DNA of 64,000 bases from Gloeopeniophorella convolvens (taxonomy: Eukaryota; Basidiomycota; Agaricomycetes; Russulales), in contig WTXD01000001.1 of assembly GCA_022496205.1 (NCBI GenBank), positions 1,426,001 to 1,490,000 on the forward strand, written 5' to 3'. Shown piece by piece: positions 1 to 10,592 of the stretch (its first letter is position 1; every line of letters starts with the position of its first letter). The position numbers and the translations under genes are program-made. Under the pieces are notes generated by a model that saw only the letters and a list, made by a program, of their open reading frames with translations, was not told the origin of the DNA and searched no databases.

Positions 1-2230
1 AGGCAGCAGACGAGCGGGGGATGGAGCGAGGCGTGCCGGCCGTGGAGCGCGACTCAGTGCAATTCCAACAAAATCCGCTAAGTGCCAATCATCGTTGCGA
101 AAACGAGATTTTGCATTGCTTGTGATCTGCGATGACGGGGAAATCTATGAGAAAAAGGTGCTATGATGATCGTGGCATATAAAAATCATGCTTGGGCCGC
201 TAACGCGTGAACCTCGAGATTGAAATCGTCGAAACCCGACAATTTGTCCGGCTACTCTCGAAGACACCGGAAATCTATGAGAAATCGCGTTGCGCCCGCT
301 GGCAGTGTAGGTGCCTACCTCGCGCCTGCGTGGAAGCATTGCATTTTTCGCACGTGAACACGAGTTTGATGGTTTCGCATTGGTTTGGCACTCGACTCAT
401 GGGATAATTTCTCGGCATTTACGAGCTTCGAGAGCCCGAACGCTGACAAGTGAAGGAAGCTCACGGGAGCCTACGGGAGCCCACCTTCAGGATGTGGTCA
501 ACAAATGCCGGTTGTCTAACTCCGAAGTTGGTTCAACACCTTTCGTTTGAAGCTATCTCCCGTGAGTCCTACATAACGGGCGATCACAACCGCTCACAGG
601 TGTAAAGGTTATGACCATTCGTACCCGTTAGCAAGGAAACGGCTGCCCAAGTTTCAGTAAGCTTCGTCAACAATAAGCTGTGAGCGATACCTCTGTATTT
701 AAGTCGGGTACAGCAGCAGCAACGATCGCCTGTGGAGCATTGATCAAGATTTTTCCAATGGGCAGCGGACTTGCTATTTGGTTGACGATCTAGAGCGGAT
801 CTGTGGAACGCAGACGCCTTGAGGGCACCCAAACGCGTAACGGCACCAACGACACCAATATTATATCTTTGTTGGTATGGACTACGCACCTCTGGCTACG
901 AAGTTGACAGATCGAGTTAAAGGAAGGAGCTGAGGGTAACGAAGAGGAGGTTCGGGGAGGTTCATCATGACATCTCCGGTCACGACGGGTAGCATGGTCA
1001 GAATGAAGTGCAACGCCTGTGGAGTCGGTAGACGGGCTGGGGAGGTTGTAGGTTCCAAATAGTCCTGCAAAGCCACACGCCGAGCAAGCTGCAAGGGTCC
1101 TCAATGAATAGACAACAGCCCTATGCAAGGAAGGTTTTCCGGTAAAGTATTCCTGCCGTGCGAGATATACAAGGACATACATGGAGATACGCTAGACGAT
1201 TATCCGCGAGCGATATAGTGAAGTTGTTGGTAACCCTATGTCTCCCTGCATGGCGTTTCCTCATGCTCAGGAGACACAGCTAAAATCCGACGTCAATTGA
1301 TGAAGGGACTAAGATCAGCCACAACTCCGTTGACAGGAAACAAATACGCACAGAGGTTTTCGGGTGAATCGCACTAGGAACCCGCTCCGCATTCACCTCA
1401 AGGCCGGCTAGGACCACGACCCAATGAAACTGCAGCTGTAGGCGGAGGAACACACAGAACCCCGACGAAGCCAAGCCAGACAATCAACCGGCCACCGAAG
1501 TCATCAGTTCGCCTGTGGCGGAGACGAAGGTCGATCCGTCTGCCCCAAAGTGGCAGGTAGAGTCTGGGCAGATGTTGCTTCGTGACCTTTCGTGACATGG
1601 GCCAGCATGGGCCCCGAGCAAGGCCGTTGCCAGCCAAGTTGGCCTTAAGACAATTATATAATGTTTCCGTTTCCGGTCACCACTTACATATCACAGGAGC
1701 GACTTCGGCCCGTCCGCGTCAGGTCCTGGGCTCTGAGCACAATGTGTGCCGCACTGTCGCACCTAAGTACCGGTACCGGTCCCAATTATCTGGTTGCTAC
1801 GCCGTGCGCATCCCAGCCTGTGGAGAGGGCCTAACATACACTTCGCCAGGCAAGCTACCAGTTTTCGCGCTACATTACAGAGATATTCAACACATTCTCC
1901 AATCTCTTCTTCGTCTTCGTTTCAGTACTAGTCTACGGCTCGGGCGCCCGCGTATCCTCCCAGCAGTCTCTTCCCTCTCGTTATCTTATCGGGTTAGCTC
2001 TCAAAACTGTCATATGCTATCCTACCTGCATGTTTGTTTACGTCTTATTGGATACATGCTGTCATCAGGGCTTCCTCTGGTGACTAGCGGGGAGCTGGGA
2101 ATGTCGTGATTAAGTAGAGCTAATTACAGTATGTTCTAAAGAGAGCTAGTAAGTGCGGCGTAGTACCGTCTACAAACGATAAGCCAGTTCTGATGGGAGG
2201 ATGGGGAAGATAAGACAAGGGGTGCATACG
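1..2230. other. No recognisable gene
   Basis: Open frames here are short and overlap one another on both strands. The longest (175 codons, 1582-2109, +) shows no domain, signal peptide or conserved motif that I recognise. I see no transposon ends or RNA gene. It is probably intergenic or decayed sequence. Confidence 0.4.
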
Positions 2231-3051
2231 TCAAAAACCCTCTAGGGACCCGTCCCCGTTCTCTTCAACAGTCCACTTGACGAATTCGAGCACTTCTAAC
2301 CACCCCTCTTCCGTGCCATCGCTATCCAGCATCAGCTCCTTCTCCCTCGCCCACCGCTCCAGTCCAGCTCCGCGCTCGACGCGCTCGAGCCCCTCGGTGA
2401 AGTCAGGCGTGCCGAGCAGCTGCGTGAGACACGGCTACTTGAGCACGAGCAGCGCCAGCGCAGCGACGCGACCCCCGGGAGCACCGCCGTGCGCGTGCGT
2501 TACGATGCGCAGCCCGAGCTTGCACCGCATACGCGGTACCGGGGCAGCGCGACGGCAGCAGCGCGCTTGAGCACGATCCTTTCCCCAAGCTTCGTCATTG
2601 CGCCGCGTATCGCCTCCACAACGTTCTGCTGCGCTGTGCCACCCTCCGCAGATCCGCTGGCCGACAGCAGCGGCGCGGCGAGCAGTCGGGCGCGCGACGC
2701 GGGTTTGATGTATGTAGGCTCGAGCGTGCGATCCGCGCCATCGCTCGTAACGAATGCCGTCGTGTGCGCGATGTCCGACGTATGGAGGTGGCCGAAGAGC
2801 GGGTTGCGCGCGACGAAGTCCGTCTCGCAGTTGGGCGGTCTCGACGATCGGGGCGCAGCGTACACGCTGCCGTGGACCGGTGCGCCGGTGCGGCGCCCGG
2901 GCACGGCGGCGGCGGCAAGCGCCGAACCTGCCCGAGTCACACCTAGTCGCACGCCATGCGGGCCTAAGTTGACCGAGCCGCGTTGCGTTGCACATGGCCC
3001 ATCCGGCCTAGGCCTAGCTGTTTGACCCTCTGTTACCCATACCTCCGTCAT
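2231..3051 (-). pseudogene. Mitochondrial elongation factor Ts, decayed copy
   Basis: EF-Ts recycles EF-Tu by nucleotide exchange in mitochondrial translation. The EF-Ts signature NCETDFVARNPLFGHL is clear on the minus strand near 2800-2850. It is followed by a segment ending in NVVEAIRGAMTKLGERIVLK (2575-2640) and, in another frame, THAHGGAPGGRVAALALLVL (2437-2500). The end, with EVLEFVKWTVEEN and a stop at 2231-2233, matches how basidiomycete EF-Ts proteins finish. The copy is broken. The frame shifts near 2530-2545, a TAG interrupts it at 2435-2437, much of the segment before the C-terminus is missing, and the N-terminal EF-Tu-binding region is not recognisable. It is most likely a dead duplicate, with a working copy expected elsewhere. 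A bad assembly is less likely because several independent defects are present. Confidence 0.72.
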
Positions 3052-3646
3052 GTGTACTTGCGCTTCCTTGCATCGTAGGCCTTTCGTGTGGGCAGTACCG
3101 AAAACACCATTCTCTACAGTCGGCTGCCTCTTATTTCCACGACGTCGCTCCGAAGATATTTCCGAATAGCGAACCTCCCTTCAGTCATATTCCTCGTGAC
3201 ATTGGCATGGCAGTTCACGGCAGTTCACTCTGATCTTTTCGCTCATTCGGCACGACGCTGTGCCTGCTTCTGAGTGGGATTCTGCTTCATAACCCTGATC
3301 ACCCCACCTATGCCAACACCCCGCATCCGACGTTGTTCCAACGTTTTAGAGGATGATATGCCAAGCATGGCCAAGAGATGAGCGGGCCGTCATCAGGGTG
3401 AGTCCAAAAATAACACACTGATCCGGAAGAAGCTGCAACGTCTAACTGCAGTGGACCCAGGAACGGCTCGCGACTTGGTGGGGTCGATCTTTGCACTTGC
3501 AGAGCCATTTTTACACACTCGACACGGCGGTCCTCGGATATTTCATGGAGTTGGATCCTGCGGCATGGGCAACGATGTGAAAGGTTCATAAAGTGAGGGT
3601 CCTGCCCTGTTTTATTGCTTCAACCAACGTACCAGCATAAACTGTA

Positions 3647-5383
3647 ATGTTTGCTGCTCTTGTCTCAGCTGCTGTGCTCTTGTCCGCAGCGCCTGTCGCC
3701 CTCGGTCACGGCCAGGTGCATACGTTCTATACGCTCTCACCATCGGCGACCTGGACTGCCGCCGATGCGTACGCCAGCGCCAACGCGAGCAGCCCTCTTC
3801 GCAAATTGAACACGTACGGCCCTGTGCCCGACTTCACCACCCCCGACATTACTTGCGGAGTATGTCTCTCGCACCCGACGTGTGCATGTAATTGACGAAT
3901 TGAATGAAGCCTGGCGGTAACACTCCCGTGGATGTTCTTGCGGAAGTTCATGCTGGTAGTAACGTCATCTTCGATTGGGGAGAGTAAGTACATGATTCGG
4001 TGCATAGAGATACTTTCTGATCTGTATGCACCAGCTGGAGTTCCGTTCATCCTGGACCGGTGCGCTCCCAAATCACGAAATTGTTCAACATCTTATCACA
4101 GACACAGCTGATGACCTACATTGCGAGCTGCGGCTCCGATGGCTGCGCGAACTTCAAAGGTGACACTGGCAACGTCTGGGTTAGTGAGTACCACGTTCCC
4201 TTTCCATCTCTCATATAGTGAGTGGCACTAAGCAATGCAGAGATCGACCAGGATTCGTGTAAGGGGCCTAAGCAACGCGCGTGCGGGTCGCTATGCTAAC
4301 TTTCGTGCAGACAATCCGAACCGGGAAGACGACCTGATCTGGGGAGAAAGCTTCCTTCACCTCACGCCTTCTCAGTACCAAGTCACCATTCCTGCTGGTC
4401 TAGCCAATGGTCAATACCTTCTGCGCCATGAGGTCAGATGGTTGTCCTAATCCCGCCTGTGGGCGGCTGCCTATTCATGTTTGAATAGCTGCTCGGTCTT
4501 CATGTCGCCGAAACATACATGGGAGCACAGTTTTACCCGTGAGTCGCTCAAAATCCATCAGAAAAGAGAAACCTGACAACAAACAGGAACTGTGTTCAGA
4601 TCCAAGTCACTGACGGAGGTAGCACTTCGCTCCCTGAGGGGATCGCGCTTCCTGGCGCCTATGATCCGTATGCAGTCTTGATACCATGGGAATTCCGAGC
4701 AACTTGGCTAATGCCGCTGTCCAGCAACGACACGAACGGGATCCTTGTCCAACTATGGGAGATCGAAGCTGACCTGACGTGCTACACTGCTCCGGGTGGG
4801 TTCTTGAACCACCACCGTAGCGTCATCTAATGTATGTACGACCCATCGATTCCAGGCGGAAACGTGCTTCTTCCGTCAGTCGTCACAACCGCAACCCGCT
4901 TTGCACGCTGATGTCAATGTTTTGCAGCGGTGGTACGGGTGACTGGGGATGTGCTACTGAGACCGGCTGCGGTTACACATGCACAGTCACCAGCAGTAGC
5001 AGCAGCGCCTCCGCCACCTCAACAGCATCGCAAACGCCCTCCACTTCTGCTGCTACATCGACATCGACGGTTTCCACATCGTCGTCTTCGTCAGCACCGA
5101 GCTCAACCCCAACTGGCGTGGTGGAGAAGTATGGACAGGTAGGTATTATTCGCGCATAAGGCAGGTCAAGAACTGACGGACCCACAGTGCGGTGGCGCCA
5201 GCTACACTGGACCGTGAGTTTCTATGAATGGCGGTGTTACTACGGTTGACGCCTATTCCACAGGACGGCTTGCGCGACGGGCACTACTTGCACCTACTCC
5301 AATGCGTATTACGTAAGTTGTTAACACCGTATTTTCTAGGGCCAGTTATTGATTGCTCCTCCTACTAGTCGCAGTGTCTCTGA
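3647..5383 (+). CDS. AA9 lytic polysaccharide monooxygenase with CBM1
   Basis: This is a secreted copper enzyme that cuts cellulose or other beta-glucans by oxidation. A signal peptide of about 20 residues (MFAALVSAAVLLSAAPVALG) leaves His at the mature N-terminus (HGQVH), the first half of the copper-binding histidine brace. The second brace histidine lies in the SSVHPGP exon near 4040. The axial Tyr is in GAQFYP (near 4525). A Ser/Thr-rich linker (about 4980-5125) joins a C-terminal CBM1 (KYGQCGG...YSNAYYSQCL), whose Cys and aromatic residues are all present. Many short introns interrupt the gene. One, at 3984-4034, splits the codon after DWG and is absent from the neighbouring copy. The last coding exon after the intron ending at 5368 holds only SQCL and the stop. 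The gene looks intact. It is the upstream member of a tandem pair with the gene at 6314. Confidence 0.92.
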
Positions 5384-6313
5384 GCTTCATACGTTTATTC
5401 TATCGTTTCTCTGACGCGGCCGAAATACAAATTCCTTCGTTCAGTCTTAATATCAGCCTGACTGTCCGTGCCAAGCAAAATACACGCAACGACGATCAGC
5501 CTGAAACCAGGTGTGCCCCAACGGCGACTGACAAAAGAGAGAATATTTCAGCAACAAACGCCGGGACGCTTCGATCGGATCCGGTTGCTCCAAAGGCACC
5601 TTAGACACGCATGACAGATAGAACAGGCGAGTGTCCCATGCCCATTGAAAGCTGTCCAAAGCGGCGGGCTGACGTGCACGCCTTTTGCACGTGATTTTAG
5701 AGCATCCGATGAGATACCGTCTCAAGCTCTAATGCTGGCTGGAAAGATTAAGGATCAATGTCGATAAACAATAACATACTACATGCTAACAGGGCGATGG
5801 AAGGTGCATTCAATAGACTGTCGCTAATAGCTAACCTCCGGGTTGTAGCAGCCCCATTCCAGACTTGAGGCTTCGGTGCCTCGTTTTAACTACCAGCCGG
5901 CTTTGTCGTGCTGCTATCTCCCTGGTCTCCGCCTTGCCAAAACCATGGCCCAGATGCATATTTCACGGGAAGACACCCACCTGGCTCCGCGTGCATGACT
6001 CTATACGTGCGAAAGTACGATCCAACTTACAAGCATCCAAGGGTATCCGAGTTTCTTCCATTCATGCACCTAGTGAGATTATTTCTGTCTTGGCACTCAC
6101 CAGGCGACCTTTCCTGCGTACCTCGATATTGTTCTAGCGCCGCAGTCGGCGAAATGGCGTCAATGGATCCTGTCCTGACCGGAATAACCGTGGAATCGTT
6201 CAAGCTTGGCATCGACACGCTCGGCACTTAGGCTCAGTAGGCACCGTCCTGCGAGGTTATATTTGACTGTTGTCGCTCATCAGCGCCTTCGGGCTGCACC
6301 ATCCCAGCACATC
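5384..6313. promoter_or_regulatory. Spacer between the two AA9 genes, promoter of the second
   Basis: About 930 bases separate the stop of the first AA9 gene from the start of the second. Short open frames here show no known motif. A weak TATA-like stretch (TTATATT, 6257-6263) lies about 50 bases before the second AA9 start. It is a plausible core promoter but was not tested. Confidence 0.35.
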
Positions 6314-8059
6314 ATGTTTTCCATTACGCTTTCTCTATGTGTGTTTCTATCCGCGCTCCCGGCTGTGCAAGGCCACGGTCAAGTACACACCGTATATACC
6401 ACATCACCCGCTGCAACTTGGGTTGCTGCGGATGCATATGCCAACGCCAACGCGAGCAGTCCTCTCCGCAAGCTCAACACCTACGGACCTGTGTCTGACT
6501 TCACGACTCCGGAGATCACTTGTGGTGTGGGTAGTCCCATCTCAGCCTCAGTAGATTTGGCGCTTATATGATCACTGCGCGAACAGCCAGGAGGCAATGT
6601 GCCCGTCAGCGTTCTCGCTGAGGTGCACGCCGGGAGTGTTGTGACGTTCGATTGGGGAAGCTGGTCGTCTGATCACCCAGGGTGAGGCTCCATTACACCA
6701 TCGTGGCTATTTCTGAGACCATTTCCGATAGACCTGTAAACCGTTCAGTGTGACCCCAGCAGCAATACTCTGACATCGCAGTCTAGGTCATGACATATAT
6801 CGCGAGCTGTGGCTCTGGAGGCTGCGCTAACTTCAAGGGCGACTCGGGCGCGGTGTGGGTTAGTGAGTATCATGTCAGTGCCTTCCACGTGATCATAAAT
6901 CTGACTGGATGCCCAGAGATCGACCAAGATTCTTGTAGGTTATCTAACGACTGTCGACGGAATTGCTCGAGCATTCGTAGACAATCCCAACAGAGCGAAT
7001 CTGCCATGGGGAGAGAGCTTCCTCCACCTGACGCCCTCACAGTACCTAGTCACCGTCCCTAGTGGTCTCGCCAATGGAGAGTATATTCTGCGCCACGAGG
7101 TGAGTGCGCCCTCATCGAAGGAGCAATCCAGTGACTAAATGGTCCGCAGCTCCTCGGATTGCACGTTGCGGGACAGTACATGGGTGCCCAGTTCTACCCG
7201 TCCGTAAAACGACCGAGTACTGGATTGAGACTTGCTCAATTTACCGATAGGAATTGCCTCCAAATCAAAGTCACGAATGGCGGAAGCACCGCACTCCCAA
7301 CTGGGATCGCTCTTCCTGGTGCCTACGACCCGTACGGATGTGAGTTGATCCAGGGGCTTTTGCCTAGTTGACGAAACTGGTAGGAACGATACCAATGGCG
7401 TCCTCGTTCAACTTTGGCAGATCGAAGCCGGGTTGTCATGCTACACGGCTCCAGGTAGGAGCAGACTGCTCTGGTGTTCTTTCGGATTCACATCCACATT
7501 GTCTATTTAGGAGGAACGGTTCTGCTTCCGTGAGTACACCCCGCACGTAGAGGCCGCCAATGAGCTCTGACTATTGAGGTTCGGTAAGGGGCGCAACAGG
7601 GGATTGGGGCTGCGCCACCAAGTCTGGATGCGGCTACACATGTGGAGCTACTACTAGTACAATTTCCACCGTAACTTCATCGTCAATAAGTTCCACCACA
7701 GCTTCGTCGTCAACCACCTCGAAGTCATCGAGTAGTTCGACAAAGTCGAGCACGTCCTCCGCCCCGAGCTCTACGCAAACAGGGACCGTTCAAAAGTACG
7801 GGCAGGTATGTTCAAAACTCGCTTCTCGCTTTTTGTCAGATGTCTCATGGAATCCCAGTGCGGAGGATCGTCCTACACGGGACCGTGAGTGAACGTAACC
7901 TCTCTTACGGCTATCGGCCTCTAACGATACGCATAGGACTACTTGCATTTCTGGCACAACCTGCACATACTCCAACCCATACTACGTGAGAACGACGCCA
8001 ACTCCGACGTCAGCTGCGTGCGATTTTAATCATCTCACTTTCAGTCTCAATGCCTCTGA
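6314..8059 (+). CDS. AA9 lytic polysaccharide monooxygenase with CBM1, second copy
   Basis: This is the tandem paralogue of the gene at 3647 and has the same build: signal peptide MFSITLSLCVFLSALPAVQG, mature N-terminal HGQVH, AA9 catalytic domain, Ser/Thr linker (about 7650-7790) and CBM1 ending YSNPYYSQCL. The second copper histidine is in SSDHPGPVMTY. That motif is restored only if a 4-base microexon (6732-6735) is spliced between a 50-base intron (6682-6731) and a 51-base intron (6736-6786). The splice donor after GAQFYP at about 7200 is GTCCGT, an unusual form. Otherwise the intron positions largely follow the first copy. The Ser-rich linker differs in sequence, so the duplication is not recent. 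It is probably active on cellulose; regioselectivity cannot be read from sequence alone. Confidence 0.9.
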
Positions 8060-9214
8060 TACCCGGTTTTTCTGCTCACCCGAGCACGCGTTGCTTCTCC
8101 CTTAGTGTGGTGGCGTCATAGTGCCGTAGTGCTAGCTACTGGAAGGGCGTCAAGATGTAGTAGCCCTTTGAACTTTCTTCAATTCGTGAAATGCATTTCC
8201 CAAGAGTTGGGCACGAGGCGTTGAGAGCTTCAGTTTGATGACATCATCTGGGCCGATTATACCCATACAACAGTTCCGACGGAGCACGCGGAGTCTTCCG
8301 AAGCCAGATCGAAAGCGGGCGATCGGTTGGCTGATTGACGTTTTGGGGAGTGCTGACTAATACCGCTGATTAGCGTCCTGTCTCGGCAATGCAGTGACTC
8401 GAGCGCTCTTGGACAAGACTTGGATTCTTAGACGTTCACAATGGCTCACCTCTTCGACCTGCAAATTTCATGAACGGTCGTAGGGGTAGAGTTGCATATC
8501 GAACTTGATACAACATGTACAACTCGCTCACAACTTAGGTGCTTTAGCTGCTGTAAGTTACACTGACTATTGGAACTATGATCGTCGGACAGTGATAAGA
8601 TAAGGATATCGGACATAGATCAGTCACCGTAACATACACTCATTTCTTTGCCGCTTGACACACAACTGTGTAGACAGACGGAATTATCCCTTCTCACCTT
8701 GACGGGCGGCGCTATCCGGTCTCGAGTCACGGAAATCTCACAATGACATGTTCAACCTCCCGGCACTGAAAGACATGGAACTCAGACTGGTGACCGAGTC
8801 TAGATCTCGCTGACGATGGCAAGCATGTACCGTACATAGAACTAGTGATGCACTCGCCATCCTTGGCAATGTTGGCACGTCTGGCATCCTTGACGTCCGT
8901 ATCATATATGCTGATAAGGTGTACTCATTGGCACGCCCCGATCGCAACGCTCTGATGCCAATGTCTTGGACGAACCAGTCAGCCCTACGTCCCCCAAGTA
9001 TAAATGACCAGACTTTGGTGACCCAGTTTTTTCAGCCCCTGCTCACATCTTTATTCTATAAGGTACTGTACCTTTGCTCACGCGCCTGACATGTATTCAC
9101 AAGTCATCGCAGCCTCGACGTTTCATTTTCACGAATTACTAGTCACTCTTTGCATTCCAACCAACTTTCAACCTTTAACCTTTAACCTTCAGATCGGCCC
9201 ATCCACCTTTCAAG
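8060..9214. other. Intergenic region
   Basis: No coding exon is recognisable. The right end holds the putative promoter and 5' leader of the gene at 9215, including pyrimidine-rich stretches near 9170-9200. Confidence 0.4.
8999..9005 (+). promoter_or_regulatory. TATA-box candidate
   Basis: TATAAAT lies about 210 bases before the ATG at 9215. A second TATAAG follows at 9057-9062. Either could set the start of transcription of the secreted-protein gene downstream. Confidence 0.4.
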
Positions 9215-9952
9215 ATGCACTCCTCCATGACGCTCGCTGTTCTCGTTCTCGCTGCCTCTGCAACTTCCCCTATTTTTGCCGCCCCGCTGAGGTTTGTCCA
9301 TCGCACTGCAAGCCCTCCGGCACAGTCGTTAACCGATCGTCGTCACTCTTCCAGCGCTCCCAAGGTCGAACCGCGTTCTGACCTCGAGGCTCGCGCCTTC
9401 GATCTGAAAATGCTCAAGAGCATCTTCCCTCCCCTCGCCATTGGTATCCTGGGCGGCGCTGCAGGTCCTCTTTGAACAAGATCAACGGCAACAGCGGCCA
9501 GCAGCAAAGCCGTGACTTCACCCTCCTTTCTCGCGATATTCAGGAGCGCAACCCCATCGAGAATTTTTGGGAGCTCGTCACCAAAAATCTGCGTGGCCCC
9601 ACCAGACTGCCTCCAGTTTTACAGAAGGCAGAGGGAAACCCCGCGCAGCCAAAGCGTGAAGTGGATGATCTCGTTGAGCGCAGCCTCATAGGTTCCCTCG
9701 TGGGTGCCACAGAGAAGTCTCTGGCCATGGTCTTGAAGGAAGGCGCTGCTGGTGGCTCACGACTGGCGCAGTTCTCGCCGCAGGTCATGCACTTGAGAAA
9801 CTGTTCGGTGGCGAGGACAACAACCCGCGTGATGTCATGTAAGTGTGAAGGCAAGGACCGACTGAAGCCATGCTCACTTCCTTCCCCATAGACCCGATCA
9901 GTTGGCTGCCGCCCTTCTCCTGGCGACTCGCTCCATCGAAGAGCTTGACTAA
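9215..9952 (+). pseudogene. Secreted conserved fungal protein, frame broken twice
   Basis: The reading frame begins with a good signal peptide (MHSSMTLAVLVLAASATSPI, cleaved near FAAP). It continues with a charged region and a hydrophobic Gly/Ala-rich segment (IGILGGAAG). A second frame carries KINGNSGQQQSRDFTLLSRD and a segment containing VDDLVERSLIGSLVG. A third carries EKLFGGEDNNPRD and, after an intron (about 9839-9891), the ending DQLAAALLLATRSIEELD. The three pieces read as one small secreted protein of a type I associate with agaricomycetes. Function is unknown. Joining them needs two single-base shifts, one at 9466-9476 and one at about 9771-9790, and no GT-AG intron can explain either. 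This is either a recent pseudogene or two consensus base errors. I lean slightly to sequence error, because conservation of the pieces is good. Confidence 0.6.
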
Positions 9953-10592
9953 AGGCATCTTCACGACGCGATCTGACCTAGTGGCCCTTACTCTTACGAC
10001 GGTCTGTATACCTTAGGTGGCCACTGAGCTATAATTGGGTGTAGTGTATTTTTGAATGCGTAATGGTTTCCGAGTTCACCAAATCTATCACGGACCAGGC
10101 CTTCTGAGAGCGCTGGAGATTGAAAGTGAGTATAACATCGGAAAATGGACGCTTTAGTGTCAGGCGCCGATCGCCATTCGAAGCAGCGCCACGTCTGTTA
10201 TGCGCGCCGGCTTCTGTACGCTGCGATACCCGCAACCTGTACCTACTGATAAATCCGCTTTCAAAGGGGTTGGTACGAGTCGCGCAGCTGTATAATGGTC
10301 ACCGAAGGTCCGCGTCAGACCTCACATCTCCACCAGCCGCCGGATCTGATATTTGTGCGAACCTAGGGCCGTTGGTTTGATGGAATCGTGCGGCCAAGCT
10401 GCGGCCAATCGGAGGCCAAGGCCAAGTTCAAGACTGTCCTTGGCACCGTGACGCTGAGGATCGATCTAAGATCTTATCTTATCTTCGATTGTAGATGTTC
10501 CGAAACCCGAGAATCTTTTCATTTCGTTTTGCGACGCACCTTTGCGTCTGCTACCAACCACCTATTGGTTCTACATTCCTTCTTTGTCAGCC
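9953..10592. other. Intergenic region upstream of CTP synthase
   Basis: No coding exon is recognised. The region includes the probable promoter and 5' leader of the CTP synthase gene. The repeated GATCTAAGATCTTATCTTATC stretch near 10460-10480 is AT-rich. Confidence 0.4.
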
